A DNA stretch of 61,546 nucleotides from Sphingomonas taxi. Lineage in GTDB: Bacteria > Pseudomonadota > Alphaproteobacteria > Sphingomonadales > Sphingomonadaceae. Below the pieces are notes generated by a model that saw only the letters and a program-made list of their open reading frames with translations, was not told the origin of the DNA and ran no database searches. A program made the translations under genes and the position numbers. Positions 35,305-42,675 of this stretch are shown in pieces; within the stretch, counting starts at the first letter, position 1, and the number at the start of each line of letters is the position of its first letter. Location: contig QFMX01000013.1 of the NCBI GenBank assembly GCA_003240625.1, forward strand, positions 1 to 61,546, written 5' to 3'.

Positions 35305-35966
35305 CCTTCCGTCGCTCGACGCGCCAGCACTTCGGCTGCGGTCAGGTTGTCCTGTCCGATCTGGTAGTCGCGGCCCGGCTCCTGCAGGCGCGGCTGCGGC
35401 TGTGTGCCCATGCCCGGCTGCGGCACGACGACAGGGGTGTCGCCGGGAATGTCGTCGACGATCTCGGCGCCGATGTCGTCGCCCGGCTGGGTCAGGAAGC
35501 CGGGGCGCGGCTGGAGCGTGGCGGCGGGGTCGTAGGGCGCGGGCTGCACGGCGATGGTGACCGGCTGCGCCGTCACCACCCGCGTCTCGGGGTAGTCCGC
35601 GGCCAGCTCGACGGCGGCGGGGTCGGGCGCCTCGGCCGGTGCCTCGGCCGGTGCCTCGCCCGGCGCCCTGCGCGCCTCGCGCACGGTGCTCCCGACCAGC
35701 GACTGCGACACGTCGAGCGCCTTGGCGATCTGCGTGTAGCTGAAGCCCTTGGCGTGGGCCACGACGATCGCGCGCCGCTTGATCTCCAGCGGGTAGATCA
35801 TGCCGCCATAGGCCATCAGGCCCGCGACGAACCGGATCACGCCCGTGGTCTGGCCGGCCGTGGCCGTGTGCAGGCCCGACTGAAGCTCGGGCATCTCGAT
35901 GTAGAGCTGTTCCATCGCCTCGGTCGTGATCTCGGACAGAGCGACGGCGTCCAGTTGCTTGTTCAT
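35301..35966 (-). CDS. Helix-turn-helix DNA-binding protein
   Basis: A 221-residue protein. A helix-turn-helix lies at about residues 62-98: IKRRAIVVAHAKGFSYTQIA then KALDVSQSLVGSTVREARR. The C-terminal half is a Pro/Ala/Glu linker with EAPAEAPAEAPD repeats and a short conserved tail. It lacks a transposase or integrase catalytic domain, so a regulatory role is likely. It is one of two phage HTH proteins that could bind the genome-wide palindrome. SD GGAGAAG upstream. Confidence 0.7.
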   Translation of the reverse strand: MNKQLDAVALSEITTEAMEQLYIEMPELQSGLHTATAGQTTGVIRFVAGLMAYGGMIYPLEIKRRAIVVAHAKGFSYTQIAKALDVSQSLVGSTVREARRAPGEAPAEAPAEAPDPAAVELAADYPETRVVTAQPVTIAVQPAPYDPAATLQPRPGFLTQPGDDIGAEIVDDIPGDTPVVVPQPGMGTQPQPRLQEPGRDYQIGQDNLTAAEVLARRATEG

Positions 35967-36226
35967 TTCTGCTTCTCCTTTGTGTCAAACCGCTGGACGA
36001 CGCGCTCGAAGCGTCCGTCCAAGAACTCGCGCCCGTTGCGCGCCCACACAGGGCCACCCTCGGTGTTCCGGTAGAGCACCGCGGCCTTCTGGTTGGCTTC
36101 CAGAACGCACACGCCCTGCACGACGTAGACGCCACCAGAACGCCGGTGGCGCCAGCGAGAACCGAACGGCGCCGCGTGTTGCAGGTGAGCGCAGTCGTCC
36201 ATCAGCGCTGTGACGTCTTGTCTCAT
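35963..36226 (-). CDS. Small protein with DUF1653-like fold
   Basis: An 87-residue protein. RWRHRRSGGVYVVQGVCVLE and AAVLYRNTEGGPVWARNGRE, FLDGRF fit the DUF1653-like pattern (Y.H.KGG.Y.V...YR...G..W.RP...F). The start at 36226 overlaps the upstream stop as ATGA. The function of the family is unknown; it is often found in phages. Confidence 0.6.
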   Translation of the reverse strand: MRQDVTALMDDCAHLQHAAPFGSRWRHRRSGGVYVVQGVCVLEANQKAAVLYRNTEGGPVWARNGREFLDGRFERVVQRFDTKEKQK

Positions 36227-36543
36227 GCGTCCTCTCCCGTAGCACGGGTCTGCTCGATCCTGTCGAGGCGTTCGATCTCGGCGAGGATCAGCGCCCCCGC
36301 CTTGACCAGATCGCGGCGTCGGTCGGTCGGCTTCCACCACTTGGTTTGCCACGGCCACGAGAACGGCACCCCACGGGTGTCGTCCATCGCGGGTTCCGGG
36401 TGACAGTAGCACGCCGCTGCGGCCGCAAGCTGGCCTTCCCGGTATTCGTCGTCGTGGGCTTCGGACCAGCCCTCTCGCGCGATCTGGCGCTGGCGCTCGC
36501 CCATCACGTCCCGTGCCGCGTTCATCAGGTTGTCAGAAATCAT
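36223..36543 (-). CDS. Conserved phage protein (ERQRQI..EGW type)
   Basis: A 106-residue protein with the motif ERQRQIAREGWSEAHDDEY, then QLAAAAACYC and WPWQTKWWKPTDRRRDLVKA, a signature found in many phages of unrelated hosts. Role unknown. GGAG precedes the ATG, and palindrome 15 lies just upstream without supplying the ribosome binding site. Confidence 0.7.
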   Translation of the reverse strand: MISDNLMNAARDVMGERQRQIAREGWSEAHDDEYREGQLAAAAACYCHPEPAMDDTRGVPFSWPWQTKWWKPTDRRRDLVKAGALILAEIERLDRIEQTRATGEDA

Positions 36544-36561
36544 TGTTGGTCTCCTTCGTGT

Positions 36562-36577
36562 CAAACCCGCGGGTTTG
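36562..36577. repeat. Palindrome site 15 (spacer CGCG)
   Basis: A fully self-complementary site in the gap between two leftward genes. Confidence 0.9.
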
Positions 36578-36597
36578 AGCCGTGATGGCCCGGTGAC

Positions 36598-36615
36598 GCA
36601 GCCCCGCAGGGCTGC
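36598..36615 (-). promoter_or_regulatory. Intergenic hairpin after the secreted-protein gene
   Basis: A 7-bp stem GCAGCCC / GGGCTGC with a 4-nt loop, without a T-run. Possible weak terminator or mRNA end for the 36628-37863 gene. Confidence 0.4.
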
Positions 36616-36627
36616 GCTTCAAGGACA

Positions 36628-37863
36628 TCAGCGCTTGGGCATCCAGCAGCCCTTGCCGTCCCACTTGGACCCGGCCGGGCAGGTCGGCACGGGCTGCGCG
36701 GACTGCGCGGTCACCCCCTTGCGGCACACCAGCTTGTCGCCCCGGTCGAACAGGGTGGTGCCTGCCGGGCACGACAGGGTCTGCGTAGCGCGCGGCTGGG
36801 TCTGCGGCTGGGTCTGCGCCTTCCGCACCGCCCGCACGTCGACGGCCAGCCCGTTGTTGACCAGCGCCTTGCCCACGTTCGGGTCCATCTGGGCGAGATA
36901 GGCAACGGCGGCTTTCGGCCCCATCAGTTGCACGAGGGCGCAGACGTTGCTCGCCTTCTGGCTGTTCGCCGTCGCGCCCCAGCCGAACGTCTGGATCGAG
37001 GCGCCGAACGAGCCGGAGGGGTTGGTGTCGCCAAAGCAGTTCTGGACCCCGTAGCCCGGCATGTGGATGCCCGCCGCGGTGTTGGCCGCGTGCTTGATCG
37101 TGGTCCGCTGGCTGGCGTCGATGCTGGTGTCCCCACCACGCACCACGTTGCCGCCCGAGTTCGAGCTGCCCCCGGTTGCCCGGCCCCCTGCGCCCCCGGT
37201 TGCCCGCGAGGTGCTGGCCCCGGTCACCGCACGGCTGGAGCCGCCAGAGGCGGTGGCCCGGCCGTTGCCCGACCCGACGACGCGCGAGGTGCTGGACGAG
37301 CTGGTATCGCCCACCGATCCGCCGGCACCGCCAGCACCGCCCGCGCCGCCCGCGGTCTGGATCGACCCGCTGTTCGTCGTCGCCGCGCCGCTGGACGTGC
37401 TGGCCGGCCCGCTGGTCGTGGTGGCCGTCCCGCCGTAGGTGTCAGCCTGCCCGCCTTGGACGTCGGCCGAGGACGTGATGTTGCCGCCGGTCACGTCGTT
37501 CGTGATCGCGCCGTTGGTCATGGTGTTCGTCGCGCTGTTGTTCGCGGACGACTGGTTGTTGTTGGTCGAGGTGTTGCCCGTCGCGGATGCCGTCGAGGCA
37601 CCGCCCTGCCCGACCGCGTCGACGTCAATCGCTCCGGTCGTCGCCGAGGCGCTGGCGCTGTCGGGCGAATAGGTGGGGTTGATCGTGTCGCCCACCGTCT
37701 GGCTGCCGTCATAGTCCCGGTCGCCGATCTCGGTGATGTTGCAGGAACCGCCGGTCATGCCGGGCGGGCAGGCCGTGGTGGTTTGGGCGAGTGCGCCGGT
37801 GACGCTGGCAGACAGGGCCAGCGCGGACAGGAGCAGCGCGAGGCGGTTGGTGGTCGTGGTCAT
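36628..37863 (-). CDS. Secreted Ser/Thr/Gly-rich repeat protein
   Basis: A 411-residue protein with a clear Sec signal peptide (RLALLLSALALSASVTGALAQ, cut after about residue 26). Then follow long low-complexity Ser/Thr/Asn/Gly stretches (TSTNNNQSSANNSATNTM; GGAGGAGGAGG). A conserved domain (IKHAANTAAGIHMPGYGVQN; GASIQTFGWGATANSQKASN) is followed by Cys-containing tail segments (SCPAGTTLFDRGDKLVCRKG; KWDGKGCWMPKR). Export to periplasm or surface is likely. It could alter the infected cell surface or block superinfection; neither is shown. GGGG lies before the ATG. Confidence 0.65.
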   Translation of the reverse strand: MTTTTNRLALLLSALALSASVTGALAQTTTACPPGMTGGSCNITEIGDRDYDGSQTVGDTINPTYSPDSASASATTGAIDVDAVGQGGASTASATGNTSTNNNQSSANNSATNTMTNGAITNDVTGGNITSSADVQGGQADTYGGTATTTSGPASTSSGAATTNSGSIQTAGGAGGAGGAGGSVGDTSSSSTSRVVGSGNGRATASGGSSRAVTGASTSRATGGAGGRATGGSSNSGGNVVRGGDTSIDASQRTTIKHAANTAAGIHMPGYGVQNCFGDTNPSGSFGASIQTFGWGATANSQKASNVCALVQLMGPKAAVAYLAQMDPNVGKALVNNGLAVDVRAVRKAQTQPQTQPRATQTLSCPAGTTLFDRGDKLVCRKGVTAQSAQPVPTCPAGSKWDGKGCWMPKR

Positions 37864-37937
37864 GGTGGTCCCCTTGGGTTGGTGGTGGTGGTGGTGGTTC
37901 ACGGCGAAGGCGGCGTCGCTTAGCGTGCGCAGCGCGC

Positions 37938-38087
37938 TCACAGCATCCAACCGATCAGGATGCCCAGCAGCAGCACGACGACGACCACAACCCACACGAT
38001 CACGCCGCCGTCGTCGGGTCCGTCATCATACGGCGGCACGAGGCGATCCTCGTCGCGCGCCACCAGCTTTCGTTTGTCGCGGTTCAT
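37938..38087 (-). CDS. Small membrane protein (49 aa)
   Basis: A 49-residue ORF with a GGGAGG site 8 nt before the ATG. A charged N-terminus (MNRDKRKLVARDEDRLVPPY) precedes one strong transmembrane helix (VIVWVVVVVVLLLGILIGW). It lies between the polymerase and the secreted protein genes. It could be a holin-like or export partner; this is speculation. Confidence 0.65.
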   Translation of the reverse strand: MNRDKRKLVARDEDRLVPPYDDGPDDGGVIVWVVVVVVLLLGILIGWML

Positions 38088-38098
38088 AGCTCCCTCCC

Positions 38099-40003
38099 TT
38101 ATTTGACGTCGCCGTAGCTCGGCCCGTCATGCACTTCGCAGTCGACCGGAAGATCGGGCCAGAACGCCGGCGGCGTCCGCATGTGCTGCTGCATCATGGC
38201 CTTCACTTCGTCGGTGTATTCCTCTCGCGCAACGACGACGCTTTCGTCGTGGACCGACATCACCATGCGCGCAGTCGGATCAATGTCAGGCAGGTCGCGC
38301 CGGATTTTCTCGGCGGCGACCATGTTGACGTCACGACAAACCGACTGGATCAGGTTGTTATTGAGCACGCCGGCATGAACCTTGGCGTAGCCGCCCGGCC
38401 GGCGCTCGTTGCGGTAGGCGAGGCCGACGTTGCTGTCCCGCCCGGCCACGTAGTCGCGCGGCACCGGGCACTGGTTGTCGAAGTCGTAGCGGGTGAGGCC
38501 GGGGTAGGTGACCTCAAGCCCGCTCGGCAGGACAAACCCGTCAGGTTTGAGCGTGATCGGCAGGTTGATCGGGTGGTCCATGTAGGGCGTCTCGCCGCGC
38601 AGCATGATCTGCAGCCAGTTGTCGTAGATTTTCCACGCCTGTGCGATCATCGGGTGCGTCTGCCGGTAGAGGCGCACGATGCGGATCGCCTCGTTCGGGT
38701 CGATCCTGATGTTCGCCATGGCCCGGAGCATGATGCGGAACGTGTCGGCCCACGACTTGTAGCCCAGCGAAAGCTCGCTGATCTTGCCGACCGTCCGTTC
38801 CTCGGGGTTGTCGTGCTTGTTGAGTGACGGGTCCGCGTAGATTTCCTTGGCGAAGCGAATGTAGACGTCGCCCTTGTTCCGCAGCTCGTCGAGAATGTCG
38901 GTCTGGCCCGACGCCAGACAGTTGCCGCGCAGCTCGATCTGCGACAAGTCACCGGCGATCACCCGGTAGCCCTTCGGCGCGACCAGCGCTTTCCGCAGCA
39001 GCGATCCGCGGGTCATGTTCTGCACGTTGTCGCCGCCCCCGCCCGACAGGCGATGCGTGTTCATGGCGCCGCTGTAGTTGAGATGCACGGGGAACAGGCC
39101 GTTGGCCGACTTGCCGAGCAGCTTGTGCGCCCGCGTTTCCTTGATCGTGGACTTCACGGCGAGGCGCGCTCGGATCAGATCGAACACGCGATCGTCCTCG
39201 TGCTCCAGCAGATCGAGGAACTTCTCGTCGTTCTTGGCGAACGCGAATGTCTCTTTGCCCGTCGTCTTGGACACCTTCACCGGCGGCTCGACACCCAGCC
39301 CACGCAGCAGATCGGCGAACTTCTGGTTCGAGGCGATGTCGGTCTGCTTCACGCCGGTCTTGGCAACCAGCTCGTGCTTCAGCCGCTTCTCGTCCAGCTC
39401 AAGCTGGCGCAGCGGCACCGGGTCGAGGAACAGCATCGGGTTCACGGCCATGTCGATCGTCCACGACAGCGTGTTATACTCGCCGGCAGGGAACAGCTGC
39501 GCCAGCAGCTTGAACAGGGATCGGGTCAGCTTCACGTCGTCGATGCAGTAGCTGCCGAGCAGATCGGACTGCTGCTGCGTCAGGTCGCGCACGTCCTTCA
39601 CCTGCGACAGCGCCTTGCCCCCATCGAGCTTGCCGCCCAGCCCGAACGCTTGGCCGAGGCTATCGAGCGACAGTGACTTGATCCGGGTGCCGACGATGGC
39701 TCGGGCCATGCCGAGCGTGTCCAGCCACCGCCGGGCCTGCCGCCCGTAGCGCTGGGTCACGATCATCGCGTCGAAGGCGAGGTTGTGGCCGACCATGTCA
39801 TACTGGTCGAGGGGGAAGTCGCGGAAGAACACGTCGACGTCGGCGCCGGTCAGCCAGATCACCGGCCCGTCACCGACCGCGACCCCGACGCCGTGCACCT
39901 TGAACCGGGCGTCGGTCACGTATTCCTTCGACGACATGGAGCGCAGGCTGTAGTCGGTGCCGTAGAAGGTCTCGAAGTCGATGTAGATCGGGTTCAGGTC
40001 CAT
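38099..40003 (-). CDS. Family A DNA polymerase
   Basis: A 634-residue replicative polymerase. The 3'-5' exonuclease region has D9-x-E11 in YIDFETFYG, GHNLAFDAM, and a YxxxD-type segment (GSYCIDDVKLT). The polymerase part has motif A (GDLSQIELRGN), motif B (KISELSLGYKSW) and motif C with HDE (VMSVHDES, near residue 585). There is no RNA polymerase in the window, so host transcription is used with this replicase. The ATG at 40003 is chosen because palindrome 17 gives GGAGG upstream. Palindrome 16 lies inside. Confidence 0.95.
   Translation of the reverse strand: MDLNPIYIDFETFYGTDYSLRSMSSKEYVTDARFKVHGVGVAVGDGPVIWLTGADVDVFFRDFPLDQYDMVGHNLAFDAMIVTQRYGRQARRWLDTLGMARAIVGTRIKSLSLDSLGQAFGLGGKLDGGKALSQVKDVRDLTQQQSDLLGSYCIDDVKLTRSLFKLLAQLFPAGEYNTLSWTIDMAVNPMLFLDPVPLRQLELDEKRLKHELVAKTGVKQTDIASNQKFADLLRGLGVEPPVKVSKTTGKETFAFAKNDEKFLDLLEHEDDRVFDLIRARLAVKSTIKETRAHKLLGKSANGLFPVHLNYSGAMNTHRLSGGGGDNVQNMTRGSLLRKALVAPKGYRVIAGDLSQIELRGNCLASGQTDILDELRNKGDVYIRFAKEIYADPSLNKHDNPEERTVGKISELSLGYKSWADTFRIMLRAMANIRIDPNEAIRIVRLYRQTHPMIAQAWKIYDNWLQIMLRGETPYMDHPINLPITLKPDGFVLPSGLEVTYPGLTRYDFDNQCPVPRDYVAGRDSNVGLAYRNERRPGGYAKVHAGVLNNNLIQSVCRDVNMVAAEKIRRDLPDIDPTARMVMSVHDESVVVAREEYTDEVKAMMQQHMRTPPAFWPDLPVDCEVHDGPSYGDVK
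38533..38549. repeat. Palindrome site 16 (spacer CGTCA)
   Basis: Perfect arms, 5-bp spacer, inside the DNA polymerase gene, read as LKPDGF. Confidence 0.85.
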
Positions 40004-40009
40004 GCCTGT

Positions 40010-40025
40010 CAAACCTCCGGGTTTG
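40010..40025. repeat. Palindrome site 17 (spacer TCCG, RBS type)
   Basis: Read leftward, supplies GGAGG 10 nt before the polymerase ATG. Confidence 0.9.
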
Positions 40026-40046
40026 GTCTGGTTCGGGTCTAGGTGC

Positions 40047-40074
40047 AACCCCGCTAGTCTACACAAGCGGGGTT
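40047..40074. promoter_or_regulatory. Inverted repeat over the polymerase promoter
   Basis: Perfect 9-bp arms AACCCCGCT / AGCGGGGTT enclose the -10 box TAGACT of P40.1. It could be an operator for a dimeric repressor, or a hairpin ending the upstream transcript. Confidence 0.55.
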
Positions 40075-40085
40075 GTGTTTGTCAA
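40056..40085 (-). promoter_or_regulatory. Leftward promoter P40.1 for DNA polymerase
   Basis: TTGACA, 18-bp spacer, TAGACT. The -35 box overlaps the stop codon of 40082-40408. Confidence 0.6.
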
Positions 40086-40408
40086 CGCACCAGTGGAGCG
40101 CCGTTCGGCACGAAGAACCGGACCTTGTCGCCCGCCCACTCATAGCGCACGTCGTAGTGGGGGTCGCCGTTGTTGGTGCGGTGCCGGCGCCACGATCCGA
40201 GCGCGGCGATCGGCCGCGCCAGCGACGGCTTTTCCCGCTCGTTGCGATCCGCGGGCACGTCGAAGTAGGTGCCCGGCCGCAGATCGTCGAACGGGTAGAG
40301 GCGCCGCTTGCGGCGCGACGCCCGGCCGCGGGCACGTTCGATCTCGACCTTGTCCTGTTCCAACCCCGCCACGGCGGCGGGGTCAAGCTGCGTGATCTCG
40401 TAGGTCAT
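40082..40408 (-). CDS. Small basic hypothetical protein
   Basis: A 108-residue protein with a very basic middle (ERARGRASRRKRRLYPFDDL) and a C-terminal beta-rich part (GDPHYDVRYEWAGDKVRFFV). Its stop TGA forms part of the next promoter -35 box. Could bind nucleic acid; no family recognised. Confidence 0.6.
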   Translation of the reverse strand: MTYEITQLDPAAVAGLEQDKVEIERARGRASRRKRRLYPFDDLRPGTYFDVPADRNEREKPSLARPIAALGSWRRHRTNNGDPHYDVRYEWAGDKVRFFVPNGAPLVR

Positions 40409-40422
40409 CTGGTTCCCTCTCG

Positions 40423-40980
40423 TTACTCAAGCCCTGCCAGCGCCCGGATGAAGTCGGGGTCGATCAGCAGTTCCTCGTCCTTGTCTTCCATCTCGTCGAC
40501 GACCGTCGCGCCGTCCATGATGCGGTTGTTCTTGCCGACCGACGCCTCGACGGTGCAGCCCTCGCCGATAACGCAGCCGTCCAGCACGGTGCCGCCCGCG
40601 ATCTCGCTGGTCTGCCCGACGATCGCGTCATACATGTTGATCGTCTTGAGCGCCTTGAACGCGCCGCCCGCCTTGAAGGTGACCGCCCGCCCGATGGTGC
40701 TGCGCCGTATGACCAGCTGCATGTTCGCGTCGAACAGGGTCACGACGTCATACAGCTTGACGTTCTGCAGCTCGATCCGCGTGACGCCGCCCTGCTTCGC
40801 ATGGCACACGATGCTCGCCCCGTATTCCGCGTCCAGCAGCTGCACGTCGTCGATGCTGATCTCGTAGCCCAGCCGGGCGCTCTTGAAGTGCAGGGTGTCG
40901 TAGCTGCTCACCTCGAACGTGTCCGTCTCGAACTTGATCTTAACGCGCTCGTTCTCTTGCTCGAAGGTTAGAACTAGCAT
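40423..40980 (-). CDS. Hypothetical beta-solenoid-like protein
   Basis: A 185-residue protein. The ATG at 40980 follows GGAGA. Repeated short strands (LGYEISIDDVQLLDAEYGAS; LQNVKLYDVVTLFD; GGTVLDGCVIGEGCTVEASV) suggest a parallel beta-helix or solenoid. The acidic C-terminus is DEMEDKDEELL. Function unknown. Confidence 0.6.
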   Translation of the reverse strand: MLVLTFEQENERVKIKFETDTFEVSSYDTLHFKSARLGYEISIDDVQLLDAEYGASIVCHAKQGGVTRIELQNVKLYDVVTLFDANMQLVIRRSTIGRAVTFKAGGAFKALKTINMYDAIVGQTSEIAGGTVLDGCVIGEGCTVEASVGKNNRIMDGATVVDEMEDKDEELLIDPDFIRALAGLE

Positions 40981-41025
40981 GGTTGGTTTCTCCAGGTTGT
41001 TGGTGTGTTGGTGTGTGGTGCCACC

Positions 41026-41054
41026 CTTATAGGGTAGCACCTTGCTCATGTCAA
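41026..41054 (-). promoter_or_regulatory. Leftward promoter P41.0 overlapping a palindrome
   Basis: TTGACA, 17-bp spacer, TATAAG. The -35 hexamer shares its first bases with the right arm of palindrome 18, so a protein bound there would block the promoter directly. Confidence 0.7.
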
Positions 41055-41068
41055 ACCCGTCAGGTTTG
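41052..41068. repeat. Palindrome site 18 (spacer CGTCA)
   Basis: Overlaps the -35 box of P41.0 and contains the stop codon of the VWA gene. Confidence 0.9.
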
Positions 41069-42628
41069 GATCGTCGTTCGGACGACGTCGCCGAAGTTGG
41101 GTCTGAAGGTGGGGTTGCCGTCGTAGACCAGCCACACCACCGGCATCTTAGGCTTCAGCCTGTCGGGGAACTTGTCGGTCGCGTAGCCGTCGGTGAGGAA
41201 CAGCAGCAGGTCACCCTTCAGCTTGTTGTCGGCGATATGCTGGAACACAGGCACGAGGATCGTGCCGCCGCCGCCCATCGGTTTCAGCTTCAGCGGCTGG
41301 TTCCGCTTGAAGGTCTGCACCCCGGCGATACGCGTGTCGCAGTAGATCACCGTGATCGACGTCGGCCGCATCACCCGCTTCACGGCTTCGATGTCGGCCC
41401 GGTATTGCGCCAGATCACGGTCGCCCACCGATCCCGACGTGTCGATCGCCACGAGCAGATCACCCACCTCGTCGCTGCGCAGCGTCGGCAGCAGCATGTT
41501 GTGCGCCATGCCGAACTTGCGGGGACGCCGCATGGAATAGTCCGACCGGGCGGTGCGACGGCGCACGTAGCGATCGAGCAGGGTGCGGGGGTTGATCGCC
41601 GGTTTCTTGGCGGCGTCGACCATGCGCTTCAGCCAGCCGGGCGCCTTGCCCTGCCGCTTCTCCATCTCGGCGATCGCCGCCTGCGCCACCGCCTGCTCGG
41701 ACACCGCCTGCTCGGCCGCGATCTCGGCCTCGGTCGCCTCGCTGCCGTCCGGGTTCTCGGGCTTCAGCCCGGCGTCGTCGCGCCCCATCACCGCCTGCGC
41801 CAGTGCCTTCGCCAGCGCGTCCATGTCGGGCTGGCCCTGTCCCTGTCCCTGTCCCTGTCCCGGCTCGGGCTGGCCCTGTCCCTGTCCCGGCTCGGGCTGG
41901 CCCTGCCCCGGCTCGCCCTGCCCCGGCTCGGGCTGTCCCGGCCCCGGTGCGCCCTGTCCCGGTGCGCCCTGTCCCGGCTCGGGCTGGCCCGGCCCCGGCT
42001 TGGGCTGCCCCTGCTGCTTGCCCTGCTTCTTGTCGCCGCCGTCGCCTTGCGAGGACGACTTCGGCATGTTGGCGAGCAGCCGGGCCAGCACACTCTCCAC
42101 GCTGTCGTTGTCGCTGACGCTAGGATCGTAGAGCTTCATCGGCTGCCGCAGGGCCTGCGACATCATGAGCGCCGGCCAGAAGCTGTCGATCGTCACGTCG
42201 ATATGCTTGGCGTTCAGCCGCTCGTCGGCCGGCGGGAAGTGGTCACCGATCTCGCCGACGACGATCTTGTTGACGATGAAGTCCGCGGCGACGTTGGACA
42301 GCAGCCGGTCCATCTCCGGGTTGCCGGTGCTGCATTTGCCGCGCACTCCGTGGTTCCCCATCTTGTGCACCAGCTCGTGCATGATGAGGAACGCGATCTG
42401 GTCGTCGTTCATTTGCAGGATGCGGCGCGCGTCGAAGATGATCTGCTTGTAGCAGTCGGTCGCCGCAGCGGGGATGCCGTCGTCGGGTCCGGTGCTGCAC
42501 ACCATCTTCAGGTCCATGCGGGTCATGGCCGCGGCGAACACCCGCTGCTTGCGCAGGATGAACGTCTTGGCCGCAGTCATGGCCCGCTCTGCGGTGTCCA
42601 TCATGGTCTGCTTCTCGGCATTATCCAT
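41060..42628 (-). CDS. VWA and metallopeptidase-domain protein (DUF2201 type)
   Basis: A 522-residue protein. The N-terminal part has an HExxH zinc motif in FLIMHELVHKMGNHGV with a Cys-rich flank. A long Pro/Gly/Gln linker follows (GQPKPGPGQPEPGQG type, about 255-320). The C-terminal VWA-like domain shows a MIDAS start in LLVAIDTSGSVGDRDLAQ. This is the DUF2201 putative metallopeptidase plus VWA arrangement that works beside MoxR ATPases, as in this phage, where the MoxR gene lies immediately upstream. The two are likely a chaperone-like or protein-remodelling pair. GGAGG comes from palindrome 19. Confidence 0.8.
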   Translation of the reverse strand: MDNAEKQTMMDTAERAMTAAKTFILRKQRVFAAAMTRMDLKMVCSTGPDDGIPAAATDCYKQIIFDARRILQMNDDQIAFLIMHELVHKMGNHGVRGKCSTGNPEMDRLLSNVAADFIVNKIVVGEIGDHFPPADERLNAKHIDVTIDSFWPALMMSQALRQPMKLYDPSVSDNDSVESVLARLLANMPKSSSQGDGGDKKQGKQQGQPKPGPGQPEPGQGAPGQGAPGPGQPEPGQGEPGQGQPEPGQGQGQPEPGQGQGQGQGQPDMDALAKALAQAVMGRDDAGLKPENPDGSEATEAEIAAEQAVSEQAVAQAAIAEMEKRQGKAPGWLKRMVDAAKKPAINPRTLLDRYVRRRTARSDYSMRRPRKFGMAHNMLLPTLRSDEVGDLLVAIDTSGSVGDRDLAQYRADIEAVKRVMRPTSITVIYCDTRIAGVQTFKRNQPLKLKPMGGGGTILVPVFQHIADNKLKGDLLLFLTDGYATDKFPDRLKPKMPVVWLVYDGNPTFRPNFGDVVRTTIQT

Positions 42629-42631
42629 TGT

Positions 42632-42648
42632 CAAACCTCCAAGGTTTG
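42632..42648. repeat. Palindrome site 19 (spacer TCCAA, RBS type)
   Basis: Supplies GGAGG before the VWA/metallopeptidase ATG, in the gap after the MoxR gene. Confidence 0.9.
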
Positions 42649-42675
42649 GGGGCGGGCCGAAGCCCGCCGGTTTCG

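Noticed and set aside
35301..35966. HTH protein as a transposase or integrase
   Set aside because: No catalytic DDE, Tyr or Ser recombinase domain; the rest is a Pro/Ala linker.
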